From assembly GCA_038502055.1 (NCBI GenBank), contig JAXRKN010000044.1, positions 8,316,501 to 8,380,500 on the forward strand: DNA of 64,000 nt, in the 5' to 3' direction. A program made the position numbers and the translations under genes. Below the pieces are notes generated by a model that had not been told where the DNA came from, did not search any database, and was given only the letters and a program-made list of their open reading frames with translations. Of this stretch, positions 1-13,600 are shown one piece after another (the stretch's first letter is position 1; each line of letters opens with the position of its first letter). This stretch comes from Tanytarsus gracilentus (taxonomy: Eukaryota > Arthropoda > Insecta > Diptera > Chironomidae).

Positions 1-18
1 AATTCTAAAAATTCTTAC

Positions 19-1298
19 ATGACACAAAGTGTGAGTGGAAGGAGGTAAAAACCAATATGATGATTGTTGTGACTAAAAGGAGATAATTTGAGAGCATCAT
101 GCCACCTTTACCGCCAACACCTTGAAAGAGAATTCCAATCACGAGTCCAAGAAATAAATGAATTAAAATTCTCGTATAAAAAAGAGTTTTGTCTCGCGAT
201 GTTATAAGGAAAGTTCTGAGCATGAGATAGTAAACCTGCCACGCGTATGTGGTCGTGTAATGTAATTCTTCGGTTTCACTCGTGCTTCTGCTTATCATTT
301 TCTCGTTTGAAAAAATTTTAGTTTGAGTGTGATCGTTTTGTTTGTTTTTAACTTTTTTCGCTAAAAGTTGATTAAAATCTCCGTAGTCGTTGTTCGCTAT
401 TTCGAGTAGAAAATCAGCTGGATTGTAAGATGATGGACACACGAGATTACTCTCACTTAAAAATTCAACTATCTCGTCACTTCTCCCATCATAAATGCAC
501 CGTCCATCGGCGAGAGCATAAACATGATCAAACATTTTAAGAACGAGTGCTGTAGGTTGATGGATCGTGATGATAATTGCGCGACCTTCAATTGTGAGCT
601 GCTTAAAATGACGAATACAATTTGTTGATGAAACATTATCGAGTCCACTTGTTGGTTCATCCAAAAATATCACATTCGGATCATGAATGAGTTCGATGGC
701 CATTGAAAGTCGTTTTTGTTCACCTCCGCTGAGATTCTTGACAAAAGTTTCATTTTTAAACTCAATGCTTAACTCTTTGAGAATTGTGTGAATTTTAAGG
801 TTCTTTTGTTCGTTGTTGAGAGTCTGAGGATTAATTGAAATAAGTGTAAGGGGAATTAATTAATTAATTTCAAGGGTTCAAATCGATAAAATTCCCGCCA
901 ATTTTTTCTCTAATTTTCTCTTATCAGCCTTTAATTTTAATTGAATAAAAACTCACAGAATTTTTGAGATTCATGGACAGCATCATCGTCTCCCGGACAG
1001 TCAGCATCTCATGTAAATTGTGCTCTTGCATGATGTAAGACGAGCACTTTCTAATATTTATTTTACTATCGCTGATAGCAATTGAACCCGAAACATTTTC
1101 AACCCGGAATCCCGAGAGACAATCGAGCAGAGAGCTCTTTCCGCTTCCACTCAGTCCAATGATGGCCGTTAATTCATTTCCATTAAAATCTCCATTGATA
1201 CCTTTGAGAATTTCTTTTGGACACTTTTCTTTTGAAAAAAGTTTAGGTTCCACTCGATAATTTAAATTTCGAAAGCTGAGCTTAAAATTTTCGTTCAT
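19..1298 (-). CDS. ABCG-family half-transporter (ABCG1/ABCG4-like), 5' part, two exons, runs off the left edge
   Basis: ABC transporter subunit of subfamily G: an N-terminal ATPase followed by a membrane domain. Members act as dimers and export lipids, sterols, pigment precursors or xenobiotics; the substrate here is unknown. I join exon 1 (1298 to 957, 114 codons) to exon 2 (823 to 19), giving 382 visible residues. Seen: Walker A GLSGSGKS (about 48-55), Q-loop Q91 (YIMQEHN), signature LSGGEQKR (145-152), Walker B VIFLDEP (165-171), D-loop SGLD, switch histidine in TIHQP (H202), and the ABCG-typical FDHVYALADGRCIYDG and NPADFLLEIA. Hydrophobic segments near 331-349 and 357-378 are probably TM1 and TM2. 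The signature lies upstream of the first Met in exon 2, so that exon must start before position 703; the CAG acceptor at 824-826 fits. Exon 2 ends at a GTAAGA donor (18 down to 13), phase 1, so the remaining membrane helices lie beyond the window. FKQLT...EGRAIIITIHQP favours ABCG1/4-like over White/Scarlet; the exact orthologue is uncertain. Confidence 0.93.
824..956 (-). other. Short GT-AG intron within the ABCG gene
   Basis: On the minus strand the donor GTGAGT occupies 956-951 and the acceptor TCCTCAG ends at 824, preceded by a pyrimidine/AT-rich tract. The intron is 133 bp and falls between codons (phase 0). Removing it joins ...MNLKNS to TLNNEQKN..., which restores the spacing between Q-loop and signature expected for ABCG ATPase domains. 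Placement is inferred from sequence only, without transcript data. Confidence 0.8.
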
Positions 1299-4200
1299 TC
1301 TGACGAACCTTTGGATTGCAACTAAAAATCAAACTTGTTTTCTTCTTATCATCTCGATGATTTTATTTTGAGAATGTATTTTGGTTATTTTATGGTATTG
1401 CGCATTTTTGAAATAAATTCGACGAAATGTAGAGAGGACTGACAGGTTTGATTGTGTAAATATTTTAAATTGCATACATCTAAATAATAAATATATTTTT
1501 TAACTACTATAAAGAATGTTTAAACATAAATTACCACTCAATAAATATTTTAAATGTCCACAAATAAATCGACAACGAAAAAATTAAAATGCCCATAAAA
1601 AAAATTTCTTGAGATCATAAAAAATTGTTCAGTCCACCAATCAACCTTCTATTGCTCACGAGACATTAAGAAAGAAAGATAAAGAGACATTTAGCTTAAA
1701 AACCGTAGCGAAAAAAAAGAAAGAAAGAAAGACACACATTTATCTAACTTGACAATTTCGTTGACATAATTGTTTATTTATTATCTCGACTGAAGCGAAT
1801 TGAAAAAGAGATGAGGAAGAAATTTTTTTTAAGGGCCATAAATTATTTAAAAAAAAAAGGTAAAAAAGTAACTTTGTGGAAGTTCAATATACATTTTTTC
1901 TCATCTCGGTTTGCTTCTGCTCCAATGTTGCCACCCGTCGATGTCGAGTTTGCGGTCGTTTCTCTTCATGTTCTTCATGCAATTATGGAATTCCTAGATG
2001 TCAAATAAAGTTGACTCTCTCTGGCTGCTCGAGATATGTCCATGGACCACCGCACTTTGTGAATATCTCTCGGGTGGTTGGTGGCGATGCACACATTGTA
2101 CATGACTCAATTTACTCTTCTTTTTTTTTCATGCAATGTTTTAATAAGCTACATTGAAGCCACTTGAAGAGGAGATTGAAAAGTTTGCATTTTGGCGGGT
2201 TCTCGTTGGCTTTCGAGGTTACAGTGATTTTATCAATTCACAAAACGTTGATGACTATCTTTTTCGCAGAACAAAAAATCTCCCTTTTTGCGTTTGTTTT
2301 TCATTTTCTGTTGCTCTTGTTTTTATGGCGTTTTGTGTCTGCACAAAGAGAAAAAAAAAACACAACAAAACACCGAGAGTGAGATAGAGGAGGAAAAGTT
2401 GAGTTTTGAGCGTCTGTTGTTGAAATGTGTGGTTGATTCTTTTGCTCGGTGTTTCCTCATTTAGCCTCAAGAGGATTTCTGTTGCAGAAAATAAAGCACG
2501 AGCATATTTCCGAGAATTTAAGAGAGTCTCTAGAACATATTTTTATAAACATAATTTTGGCTTTGTTTGATTCAAGCGAATTTTGGGTTAAAAATGTCAA
2601 AAAATTTGTTTAAGATTTTAAAAAAAATTAGAAACGAAAATGGAAGCAAATTTTTGAACAAAAAATTTTAAAATTCCAAGTTTCCATCCCATGACATTAA
2701 CTTTTATCTTCTTCTCATTACAGATATTATCAAGGCATAGCACAATTTTTAACGGAGTGTAAAGAGCTGAAAGGTCCACAGCAAACGCAACATTGCCGGC
2801 TAAATTTATGGCCAATAATCGAAGAAGTTTGACATGTAATTCACCTCGCGAAATCGTCGACAACAATCTGGTCATGTTCTGCCAATTTCAACAATTCCCT
2901 TTAAAAAATAAAATACTTTTCTTAAACGGCGCGCGACTCTCCAAAAGAAGGAGAGAGGAAGATAAAACAATAAAAAAGGTTTCACGCATTAAAAGTTGAA
3001 CAATATCGATCTGTTTAATTGGATCTTTCTCATTCGTTGTCTGTGTCGAAAGTGAGACTTTGTGTATAATCGCCTCGAGAGTTTTTATGTGTTTAAATTT
3101 CAACAGAATATTTTGACAAAAATTCAACAAGAAACTTTTTTTCTCTTATTAAAATCTGAGTGACGAAAAAGTGAGAAAAATTCTTTTTTCCTCGAGAGTT
3201 TAAAGCAAGCGCGAATAGAAAAAAACAATTGAAAAATTCCACACAATGTTGACTGACAAAATTTCCTTTTTCGAAATTATAATATTTTTGAGTTAAATTT
3301 ATTTTGGCAGGAGGTTGATAGGAATGAGAGGGGAAAATCACCATGTGCCATAATCGATGAAGAGAATTGTGAATTTTTCCTTAATTCAAATAAAATCTAA
3401 TTTCAAAGCTGTGGGAGTAATTTGGAAATAATGTCATACATTTTTAATTAAATTTGAAAATTATTTTGAGATTAAAATCTGAACAAAATTTTTAGATAAT
3501 TGATGAAAATTATTTTCCTAACTTCCAAACCATTCCCAGCTTAAGAATTGCGAGGTAAAAAATATTTCTCATGATGGAATATTTCCAATTAACAGACGGA
3601 TATCAAAATTGCGTTTGCTTTAAAAATGACAAGCACTGAATTGTTTTATTTCTTGATATTTATATATTTTTTGGAGTGCCTTTTTCGGGAAGAATGACAG
3701 CGCTATAGATGAATTTTTGTGTGTAGGTTTTAAAATAATTTTCCTCCGCGATTTGATTAATTTATTTCATTAAATTTCTTCCAGTGAATAATTTTATAAA
3801 GTATTGAAATGAAATTAAATCTAAATATGGAAAATGATTTATGTTAAATATTTTTTTTGATTAATTGTAGACCAAACAAGAAGAAAAATTGTTTCTTAAG
3901 TTTCTAGTAGAAAAAAATCCTTGTTATTCTAACATGATAGCAGTTGAAAGGAAATAAATTGTGCGCAATCATGAAATACTGATGATGTTTTCAGATAAAT
4001 TCTCGTTTACCTCTTTTTACCCATCCACGCTTCGAGAGTTTTAATTTCGTTCAATTTTTCAGCGCTTCCAGACTTCATTAAAGGCAAAGTAATTTCTCTC
4101 TTTGGCAAGCACCTGTTATCTCAATAATTAAGAGATAAAATTTATTGCATCCGATCAATCTCAATCTGCTTCCTTATGGATGAACAAGAAATTATTATGA

Positions 4201-7200
4201 TGAGGCTTTTAACAAATTAATTCGATGTGGAATTGAAGATCATTTCTCAATGCCGCTCTTGTCAGCAATTTAATGCACTCTCGCAAAACAAATTTTCCAA
4301 CATCACATAGCAAAGATTAAGTTGATCAAACACCAGAACGTGGTCGTCGAACTAGAGTGAATGAGTTGAGCTGATGTGTCAGAGACACGAAAGACATAAA
4401 AACCAATAATTAATGTGCAAACAAAGGTGGATAATTTTACTCGCTTCTTTCCTCTTCCGATATGTGTGTGATGGAGTTTTAGATCTACAGTGAAAGTCGT
4501 TAAATAATTTCAAATAAAATTAAAGTAAAATTTTAAAATTAAATTTAATAAAAATTATTAAAAGAAATTTTAAAACAATAAAAAAATAAATTTTTGCAAG
4601 TTTTCACTGTACTAAAAACTTCCATGTTGAACTATACAAATTACACTCTCGAGTGACATAACACACATCAGATGGTCACACTGGCTAAAATATGTTGATT
4701 ACATAACACCTTAAATGGTGACAAATCGTCTGGTCACCCAGTAATAAGTCTCTCTTTCTCTCTCATCCACAACATACACATATGTGGGTTAAAATGGCCT
4801 AGAACGAACTGTTTATGTGCGATATATATTTCCGAAACAACTTAAATATTTACAACTTCATTATCTCAAAAGCTAGTTGTACGAAACATTCATTGCTTAC
4901 ATGCATGCGAGTTTTTTTTGCGAGGGATTAACTTGATTGAAGTGCGAGTGGAAAAGATAATCCAGGAATTTTATCTTAACGATAATGATTTCAAAAAATA
5001 TTAAATTTTTATTGAAATAAAAGAATTTTTAAAACACAAACTTCCGATAAATTTTTAGCTAAATATAATTTTTTGCAATTAGAAAAATCTTCACAATTTC
5101 ACTTTTCTCCTTCCATCAACTAAGTATGTACACATATTCTACGAAAAGGGGATAAAAAGAGCTCACCTGTGAGCATTTACTTAATTCAGCATAAAATGAA
5201 TGCCTTAATTACTAACGAAATGGATGAGGATTAAGCGCATACACAACCATAAGCTCATGATGTCGAATTTATTTTTATTTATCTTGTTGCTAAAGACAAA
5301 CACACAAAGAGTGGTTGAGTGTTGTGTGTATGTACACTGAAAAGGAGATTAATGCTTATTTTCTGTTGATGAATTTTTAAAAAGGGACAAACACGAGTGA
5401 ATGAAAAAAGTTGCGTGCAGGTAACGATATTTGACATCAACGAAGAATTATCGATGGCAATAAAAACAAATTGTAAATGACAAAAAAAACTAGGACTTTT
5501 AGGAGCTCCACCCCACATAATTTTCACAGTCCATTTGAGCGAGCAGAAAGTAATCGCAAAATAAAAATCAATGGGAGAAAAAAAATAATTTTCTTTCATT
5601 AAGCCTTAAAGAGATCAAAGCATCAAAGGTTGAATAAAACCACCATGTCATGCCTGAGATAAATAGACAGACATATCCGAATGAATAAGAAATTTCTTAA
5701 TCAACGAAGAGTTTATGAAAATTTTCTCTTTTATGTGCAATTTTTTGAGGAGAAGTTTTGTTTTTAGAAAATTTGGTTTTGGTTACGACAGAGAGAACGA
5801 TTGTAAAGTTGTTTTGAGGTAAAATTAAATGGAATGGGGTTTGTTATAAATTTTGATAACATTAAATTTAGGAGAGAAAAATTTAATTTTATCAGAATTT
5901 AAAAATTTCTTTCTTGAGTAAACTCTTTCTTAGAAACTATTTTTGAGTTTCAAGCGAAATAATTTGTGGCTATAATTTTGGTCATAATTGCTGGAAAACT
6001 CTCACAAGCTCTTCCTCTTTTATGTTTGCCTTCTATTGATAAAAGTTTTAATCTCTTCTTCTTTATTTCCCTCGAAGAAAGATTTCTTACCTTCAGCTCT
6101 TTTAACAGAACCCACACACAAATTTTTTTAAAAATTTTAAGCAAAAATGTTCTTGAAATTTTCCTTTCGTGTTCTTCAGAGAAATATCCAAGTTTTGGAT
6201 TTTATTGAATAACAAGTTTATGTTATCTACCTTTAGAATGCCCAGAAAGAAATATTTTTAATTTAATAAAGTTTTGTATTCAGTTTTATTAAATAATTTT
6301 CATTTCTAACGATTTTATCAAAATGAGAACAAAATGGAAAGTGAAATTTTTTCGTCACAACTTCTAACGTATTTTTTAGATTTGAAATTTATTTCTTCCA
6401 GAGCTAAAATAATTTTTTAAAAATTTCCCGCTGGGTTATCAAAGAGAGAAAATCCTTTTCTATATAAGTATTTGACTTAAAGAAATTATGGCTTTTTGTT
6501 GTTGTTCCCAAAGAGCAAGAACATGAAAGTGGAAAATTTTATGAAAACTTTTTGTGCGGGAAAAATGTTTTCCTTTTTTATATCAAAAAAGAAGTTGATG
6601 CCAAACATGCTTTATTATTAAGGCATTGTTTGTTGTTTCTCATCGCACACGAATCTGCTTCCTCTCTAACAAGGAAACTTTTTTTGCTTCAAATATTTCA
6701 CATTATTCGTTCATTATTAAATGCATCATCGTCGTCTCATTCGTGGGTTAAAAGTTTTTTTAAGAAAAATTCGCAATGTTGTGAGAAAAGTTTTGTTTTT
6801 AAAGAACATTTTTTGAATTTATTTAAATAAATCTTTTTCCATCGCAAAATCACAGTAGTATTTGCCTCAACGATGTTCGCGAATTATCGCGATCGTAATG
6901 TGAAACCCACAAAGTTTTTGACCGCGTTAGACAAAACAATAGCCACACAGGCTACGGCAAAGTCACAGTCCAATTCCTGAGCAGTTTCCTTTTAATTAAA
7001 TTTCTGTAATTTGATCCAAGCTGAACAGAATGTGTGCATGCGGTTTTTGTTCGAAAACCTAAAATTGTTAGGTTTCATTTTATCAGAATGCAGTTGATAA
7101 TTGAAGGGCAGTGTGGTGCTCTATTTTCCATGCCTCCGTGAAAACTGCAGTTAGAAAAGTTTTATGTAAAATGAAGCTCTAAAAATGCTTGAAAACTAAA

Positions 7201-7840
7201 TTTCATTCAATTTTTAACGATTTTTACGACAAATAAAATTTCGCAAACTCAAGTAATCGGAAAGCTCAATTGTCCGTTAAGACCAAACTCAATTTCACCG
7301 TTAAATCGGATATGATTCTCATCCTGAATGGATAGGATGATTTTATTTTCAATTTCATAAAGGAAATGGTCCGCAATTATTTCCAAGATTTATCTTTTCC
7401 CTCCTGCTTGTTTGTGTGTGAAAAAGTAGCGCAACAGAATGAGAAAAAAAATCTCCGATGGCATGTCAAAAAATAAGAGAAGAGAGATGGAAAATGATGA
7501 TAAGCAGACACACTGCCGTGCTTCATTATTTTCCTCTCTCGGTTTTTCGGCGACAGCTCGGAGCATAAACAATTGACTGTTTATACACCGCTCAGGCGAT
7601 ACACACAAAAGTTTACATTTCAATGCGGCTGATTACTTCAAGATGATGAGACCGTGACATAGAAGAGAAAACTCTCCTCGTCACTTTTCACATAATTTAA
7701 TTTTCCCGCATAATAAAATTGAGTCTTGAAGGTTAATTTCATTTAGATGTAAACTATTTTAATTATTGACACTAACCATTGATGCCGTAAAATTTAGAGA
7801 AACATTTCCATGATGTTGAAATTCAATTTTTTGAAGTAAC
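1299..7840. other. Non-coding flank upstream of the ABCG gene
   Basis: I see no convincing exon here. Open frames of 60-106 codons on both strands are rich in Phe/Lys/Leu, have no domain and look like chance products of AT-rich DNA. The ABCG promoter and any 5' leader exon should lie here, since transcription proceeds leftwards from 1298, but I cannot place the start. Notable content: a GAAA-type microsatellite around 1707-1733, and a moderately GC-rich block at 6870-6975 listed separately. Confidence 0.5.
6870..6975. promoter_or_regulatory. Candidate regulatory block (compositional)
   Basis: Complexity and GC rise above the flanks. Visible motifs include TCGCGA next to TATCGCGATCG, a Runx-like GACCGCG, a Sox-like ACAAAACAATAG and a CCACA motif. 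Such a mixture is typical of a developmental enhancer or an insulator, but motifs of this length also occur by chance. The call rests on composition alone. Confidence 0.2.
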
Positions 7841-7846
7841 GAAAAT

Positions 7847-7932
7847 TTTTAATCTTAAGATTAAATCAGGGGTGGAAATCTCAGATTAAAATTTAAATCA
7901 GAGATCAATTTTTAATCTTGAGATTAAATCTG
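7847..7932. repeat. Cluster of nested palindromes with flanking direct repeats
   Basis: TTAATCTTAAGATTAA at 7849-7864 is a perfect 16-bp palindrome. Its near copy TTAATCTTGAGATTAA lies 62 bp downstream, and each sits in a matching context of about 24 bp. Between them is an imperfect palindrome with arms ATCTCAGATT and AAATCAGAGAT (7877-7904), preceded by GGGGTGGAAATC, which resembles one arm of the dispersed foldback family. The layout could be a tiny foldback element with duplicated ends. Confidence 0.5.
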
Positions 7933-8381
7933 TCAAAATTTTTCTGGATTATCATCATAATTTATAAAAAAATTCAAATTTTGCATCCCAAAATACCTTC
8001 ATGATGGATGAACCACTAATCACAACCATTTATGATGAATTGCCCTCCTTTTGATCTTCAGCACATTACATAACATCATCGCACGACATTAAAAATCCAT
8101 TTCACTGTCTTAAATACAGATGCGATTCTCTCTCAACGTTTCTTTTAATAGCGCGAATGAATGAAAATATCAATTAATGGCGTCATAAAACTCGAAAGTT
8201 TATGCGAAAGAATGTTTTATGAACCGCATTTTTGTAGAATGTGCTTATGCACAAGGAAAACCAGAAGCGCTTTATGCTGAATTAAGAATTTTTTTATGTT
8301 CTTCTCTCTTTATAATTGATGGTTTGTTGTGGCCACAAAAATATTTTTACCCAACACGATAAATTTAGTTTTTCATTGTAG

Positions 8382-8464
8382 AACGGGGTGGGACAGTTTG
8401 ATTTTAGTTTTAAAATTTATTTAGAGTAAAAACAGATGAAAATAATCTTTGTGTCCACCCCTTG
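8382..8464. repeat. Short foldback, CAAGGGGTGG family
   Basis: The left arm near 8382-8395 (ACGGGGTGGGACAG) is the imperfect reverse complement of the right arm near 8451-8463 (GTGTCCACCCCTT). About 55 bp of AT-rich sequence separate them. The GC-rich arms stand out sharply from the flanks and recur at other loci in the window. Confidence 0.55.
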
Positions 8465-10627
8465 ATTTGCCACAATAATCTTAACCGAAGTGTTATAGCG
8501 AGAGAGACACAAGACGAGAGCAAACAAATGGAAAACATGCAAACAATTCTCTAACTTGTTGCCCTCCACACGGACTCAGCGTGTGGCGAAGAAAGACTGA
8601 AAAAATATACTTTGGCACTATCGTAATGGATTTGTTTCCATTTGGCGAGTCAAAAGAGACTGAAGTGCAACAATTGTGCACTTTTAAAACTTTTCTTTTC
8701 ACACACCTAAAAATAAAGAAAATTGAAAAAAGTTTTTCTTCATTTGTCTCGAAAAACAAAACTCTCGAGACGTATATGAGGTTATGGACACTTGAGCGAG
8801 ACTATTTTTATGACCATTTCTCTTCTATCGTGTTCAATTGAGCGTTTTTACGAAATAATTTAAATCAAAAATTTCTTCATCTTGAGTTCAACGACACAAA
8901 ATTTTCAATTTATTTTCCACACAAGTGCCAAAATGTCTATGTGCGGTAAGCCGAGTTAGAAATGAAATCAGTGTGTTTTTTGAAGAATAAAGAAAATGTG
9001 TTGAAAACTGTTTTTCCTCATCAAACACATGTTTCCAGTTATTCCACTTTACTGTTTGAGATTGCTTTAGAGTCAAAACGAAAAATTTTCACTTGTGAAG
9101 AAAATCTTAATATAAAAAAATCAAATTACATGAAAATGTTGGAAAAATTAAAATTGAAGTTTATTTTGCGGTTTGAAACTTGCACATGTGTGCTGGTGGA
9201 TTCGGTTGAATTTAATGAAGATGAAGAGTTTTAGAAAAATTTACGAAATTAAATTTGGTTTAAAATGTGTCGAAGAATGGACTAGCTCAGCTATTTATTT
9301 TTTAAGCATCTCCAATTATCCTCAGGCTAGATCGCAAGCTATGGAAAGGAGATAAAAAAGGTTCGTCTTTACTCATTAAATTCAGTGGCTTACTCTGAGA
9401 AATCAATCAGTCTAAATAAATGTCTAAATTTAAAAAATCTAATTTTCAGTAAAGTCCAAAAGTCCCGTTAACGACATTTTAACGATTGAGATGTTACTGA
9501 ACTTCAAATTCACTGAAAACCACAACAACGCATTAGTAACAAATCATAGCACGATCAACAACAGCAATTATGTTTTCATCTTTCTTTATCATTCAGAAAA
9601 GAGAGAAGCAAAAAGACTTTTTAGCCTCTATCAAAAATTCTGATTAATGATGGAGTGAATTTGGGTCATTAAACCAAAGAAAAGAGAGAAAATATTTCAA
9701 ACCGCGACTCAAAGTGGATTCATCTGTATTTATTTCGTGTTTTCTCATTTTACGATTTCATTGATCTGTTGCATGCTGCGCAGAGAGTTGAAAATCGCGA
9801 GCAGCTAAAATTCTTTTCTTATTTCAATTAAGAAAGCGGCAAGAGGAAGCTGAACATTAACTAAATTATTTACTTCTTGATTTTTTCTGCTATTGAATAT
9901 TTAATATTATCGAAATAGCTGCAGAGAGATGAAGAAAAAATCAAATAAAGTTTTTTCATGTTTTAAAAAAGGGATGGACTCTCGATCATATTTAAAAGTA
10001 AATTTTATTTTACTTAAAATAATTTTTAATTTATTTAAGTTAATTTTTGCAAAGTGTCTCACCCTCGCAAATTTACTTTCCACTGCTGTTGTTATTTCAC
10101 TCACAATAATACTTTCTACCTTTTCCTTCCTCCTTTTTCACATGCATTTGTGTCAGAAACTTTTTGAATAATTGATAAGATTCAAATTTTTTCTTCTCGT
10201 CTTTCGCTTCGTGTTTCATTTAAAATTGAACACTTTTTTCATGTGCGCTCTAAGTGGAGGTATGTATGCTTTTTTGATGCCATTCCTATGTAAATTATGC
10301 AAGGAGAAATTGTTCTCGATCGAAATCTAGAATGTTTGCAAATTACATAATGCTTTATTGCATCTTTCTCTGTTGGTGCTCCCCATTTTTTATGTTTGTA
10401 TTTTTGGGTGTAATAAAAAATCATTTTATGTTGCAATGCTTTTTAGATAGATTTTAGGGGAGAAACATGGAATATTAAAAAGTAAATTAAATATTTTTCA
10501 AAATGTTAAATTTGATGAAAAGTTTTAAAAATTTATTTCTAAACAAAATAAAAAAGTTTCACTTTCCATTATGTTCTCCATTTGAGAAAAAAGATAAATA
10601 TATTCATTTAATTTTTTTAAAATTTTA

Positions 10628-10638
10628 GGATTCGAACC
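10628..10638 (-). repeat. Dispersed T-arm/B-box 11-mer
   Basis: Exact GGTTCGAATCC on the minus strand, followed by TAA. There is no acceptor, D or anticodon stem around it, so this is not a tRNA gene. Flanks are very AT-rich. Confidence 0.6.
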
Positions 10639-13600
10639 GTTATTTTTAGTATTAAATTTCGCTCTTAATAATTTTTCTTTTCTGATGTACTAACAATTTT
10701 TAAATAAATGTTCAAATTTTAAATTTTTTTACAAATATTCAGTAAAATCCTCTGACCTAATTTTCAAATGATGCCCATCGCATAATATTCTTTTGGCGAC
10801 GATGAAAACTTTTAAATTATGGAAGCAAATTGTTGGAGAGTGGATGGAAAAACTATAATGAAAAGTCTCTGCTAAGCCATATTGTTGTTCTTATACTGCA
10901 AAAGCCCCCCAATACACAGACATCATATACATAGTAACACCAGTAGTAAAATTAGCAATATAGGTAAAAGGAAGAGATGGGAAAAAAGTGGAGCAGAAGG
11001 CAATAAAAACTTTTTCTATTTCTCAATATTTAACGAAGGTGTTCTATGCCAATGTACACATCGAGCACAAGCAAAAAAAGGCATGACATGAAAGGTGCGA
11101 TGATGATCCAAACATTGAAAAAAACCACATTGCATAGCTTTAGGGATAGAAAATGAAACGGAACAAGCAAAAGTCGTCATATTAATACAATTTATCGATT
11201 TTTTGTGTGCACACAAACTTTTATTACAGCAAATGCATTCGGTATGTCCATATCGGGGGTGAGTAAAGCCATAGAAAAGAGGACACTACAGAAAAGCGGA
11301 TCATAAAAATCCGATGAGGATGAAATTGCATTCGACACATCCTTATTGCAAATATGAAAATGAAGTCCATCGTCCAAGCTACAACCATGTCCATTGAGAG
11401 CGGAAAATATTCTTCAATTTTAAAATTCATATTGCGAACACATAGAGTGAGGTGTAATTTTCTTTTAACATTAATTCGGAGAGCTTTAAACTTTAGTTTT
11501 AACGTATTAAATATTTTTAATTTCAATAAATTTTTAAAAATTTTAATAGTCATGCACTCTTTCAAACTGAATAAATGAGAATAAAGTTACTCTAAAGATG
11601 TTGAAAAATAGCCAAACACAGCATTCACTCAGGTATTCAAGAGTAAGGGATGATTTTGTATGTTTTTTCATTTCCACTTTTTTTCTTTGCTCCGTGTCGA
11701 GGCATTCAACAACATACTTCAATAAATGTTTTTACGTATGGCAGAAATGTATGTTGTGATGGTAAAAAGCTCAGAAAAAAATAACATGAATGAGAGTGTA
11801 AAAAAAGGAAAAAGGCATTTTTTGTTGAAGCATATGAGGACACAAAAGTGTGGAGTGAGAGGAAGGAGGTGGTAAAAAGGGCAATAAAAAATTGGAGAGG
11901 TACTACATAGACATGTACAACACCTTTCCTCCATTACTATTACGCCACACTATGCTCCGTAAGGTTATTTTATATGATGCACTTGAGGGAAGAGAAACTC
12001 ATTATCATTTTTTAAATTTGATATAAAAATAAATTAAACAATTTCATAAAATTAAAGGTGCACCTAGGTGTTAAAATTCACATCCAAAGGCTCTCACCCC
12101 TACTCGTACATTATTCAATGTTTCTGGTCTTTCTCTCTCTGTCGAAAATGTGAAATTTATAATTCTGACTTTTTACTTCTTTATAACTGAAATAACTAAA
12201 ATAAGGCCGGGTATGTGGTGAATGCTGAATGAAGGCTGACAAAAGGTAAAAGATGAGTCGGTCTTGACTCTCACTTCATCATCATGTGTATATGCATGTG
12301 CGGTACGACCTCACCACATTCCGAATGATGGAAATGAAATTTGTAAAACCCTCAAATGCCCCAAACTAATATAAACTCGAAGCTCTCGAACTCATGGAAT
12401 GGAAATATTGTCAAATATTCATGTGCCACCGCTCGCCATTAGATTGAGGAAGAAAATTTACTTTATGAAGCAAGAAAGATGAAAATTACTCGTGCAGTGC
12501 ACGAAAGACATCATTCATTCATAATAGAACACACATTGCCATGCATCCGAGTGAGTGATATGCGCTCCAGGGTAGGAAAACATAGAGTCATTGTGATGAA
12601 CGTTCGCATAATTTTTTCTCCTCACAGTAAAATGCTCTGTTGCATTACTTTTGTGAAATACAAATTTCCATGAATTTTATGTTTGCGAGCAACAATTTTC
12701 CAACATAAAAAGTTCTCTTGAGCGAAAGAGAAATTTTATGTTGCCTCTCTGAGAGCGAATTTTGAGAGGCGAGAGAGAATTGCTCAATTTTTTATAAAGT
12801 AAATTTTTGAGTGAGAGAATTTTATTAAGAGAACTGAAAATGATTTATAAACTGCCTAAAATAAAATCGAATAACATCACGTTATAAAAATTTAAATGAA
12901 AAAACACAATAATTTTTAACTTCAAAATTAAGGTACCAAAAAGTGATTATCAAAGTAATTAAACTCGTTTTAATTTCATGTTTACGGTGTCAAGAGCATT
13001 CTATTGAAATCCTCCCTATTGAAATTTTTTCAACTTGAACTACTTTCGTAGTGCACTTAATTAAAAAGTCTTCACATTGCAGTAATCCATTGAAAACATT
13101 TTTATGAAAAGCTTCATTCATCATTATCGCTCGCTGTATGCATCCATCAAACTGCAATAACTCCTTTCGATCTCAACCTCCTCTTTAAAAGGGCATCAAA
13201 TCCTATCATCATCTTCATACATGTAGAGCGTGCAAATTGTAAATTGTTTTCACACAGTGCGAATGCAAAACGCATATAAAAGAAATTGGAGAGAGAGAAA
13301 AAAAATCGATAAATTCATTTCAAAACTGTCTGAGAGACTTCACCTGGCGTGCGAAAGAAAATTATTTGCCGGAGCAACATGAATTTTGCCATGAGATTAC
13401 TTCGGAGTGATAAGAGTTTGTGCGAAACTTGAATGTTCATTTTTTCATCACATTTGAAAACTGATTTTGTTGCTCTCTTATGGTGAAAAATTATCGCATG
13501 CTAGATTATAATTTTTGAGCGTAACTGAAGTGCGTGAAAAAACAAATTTAAATCTCTCAAAAATGAGGCAAAAATAACATAACAACACTCCACGGATGTT

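Noticed and set aside
11224..11565. 113-codon minus-strand frame
   Set aside because: No recognisable motif, heavy in Phe/Lys/Ile/Met, and opposed by a plus-strand frame of similar quality.
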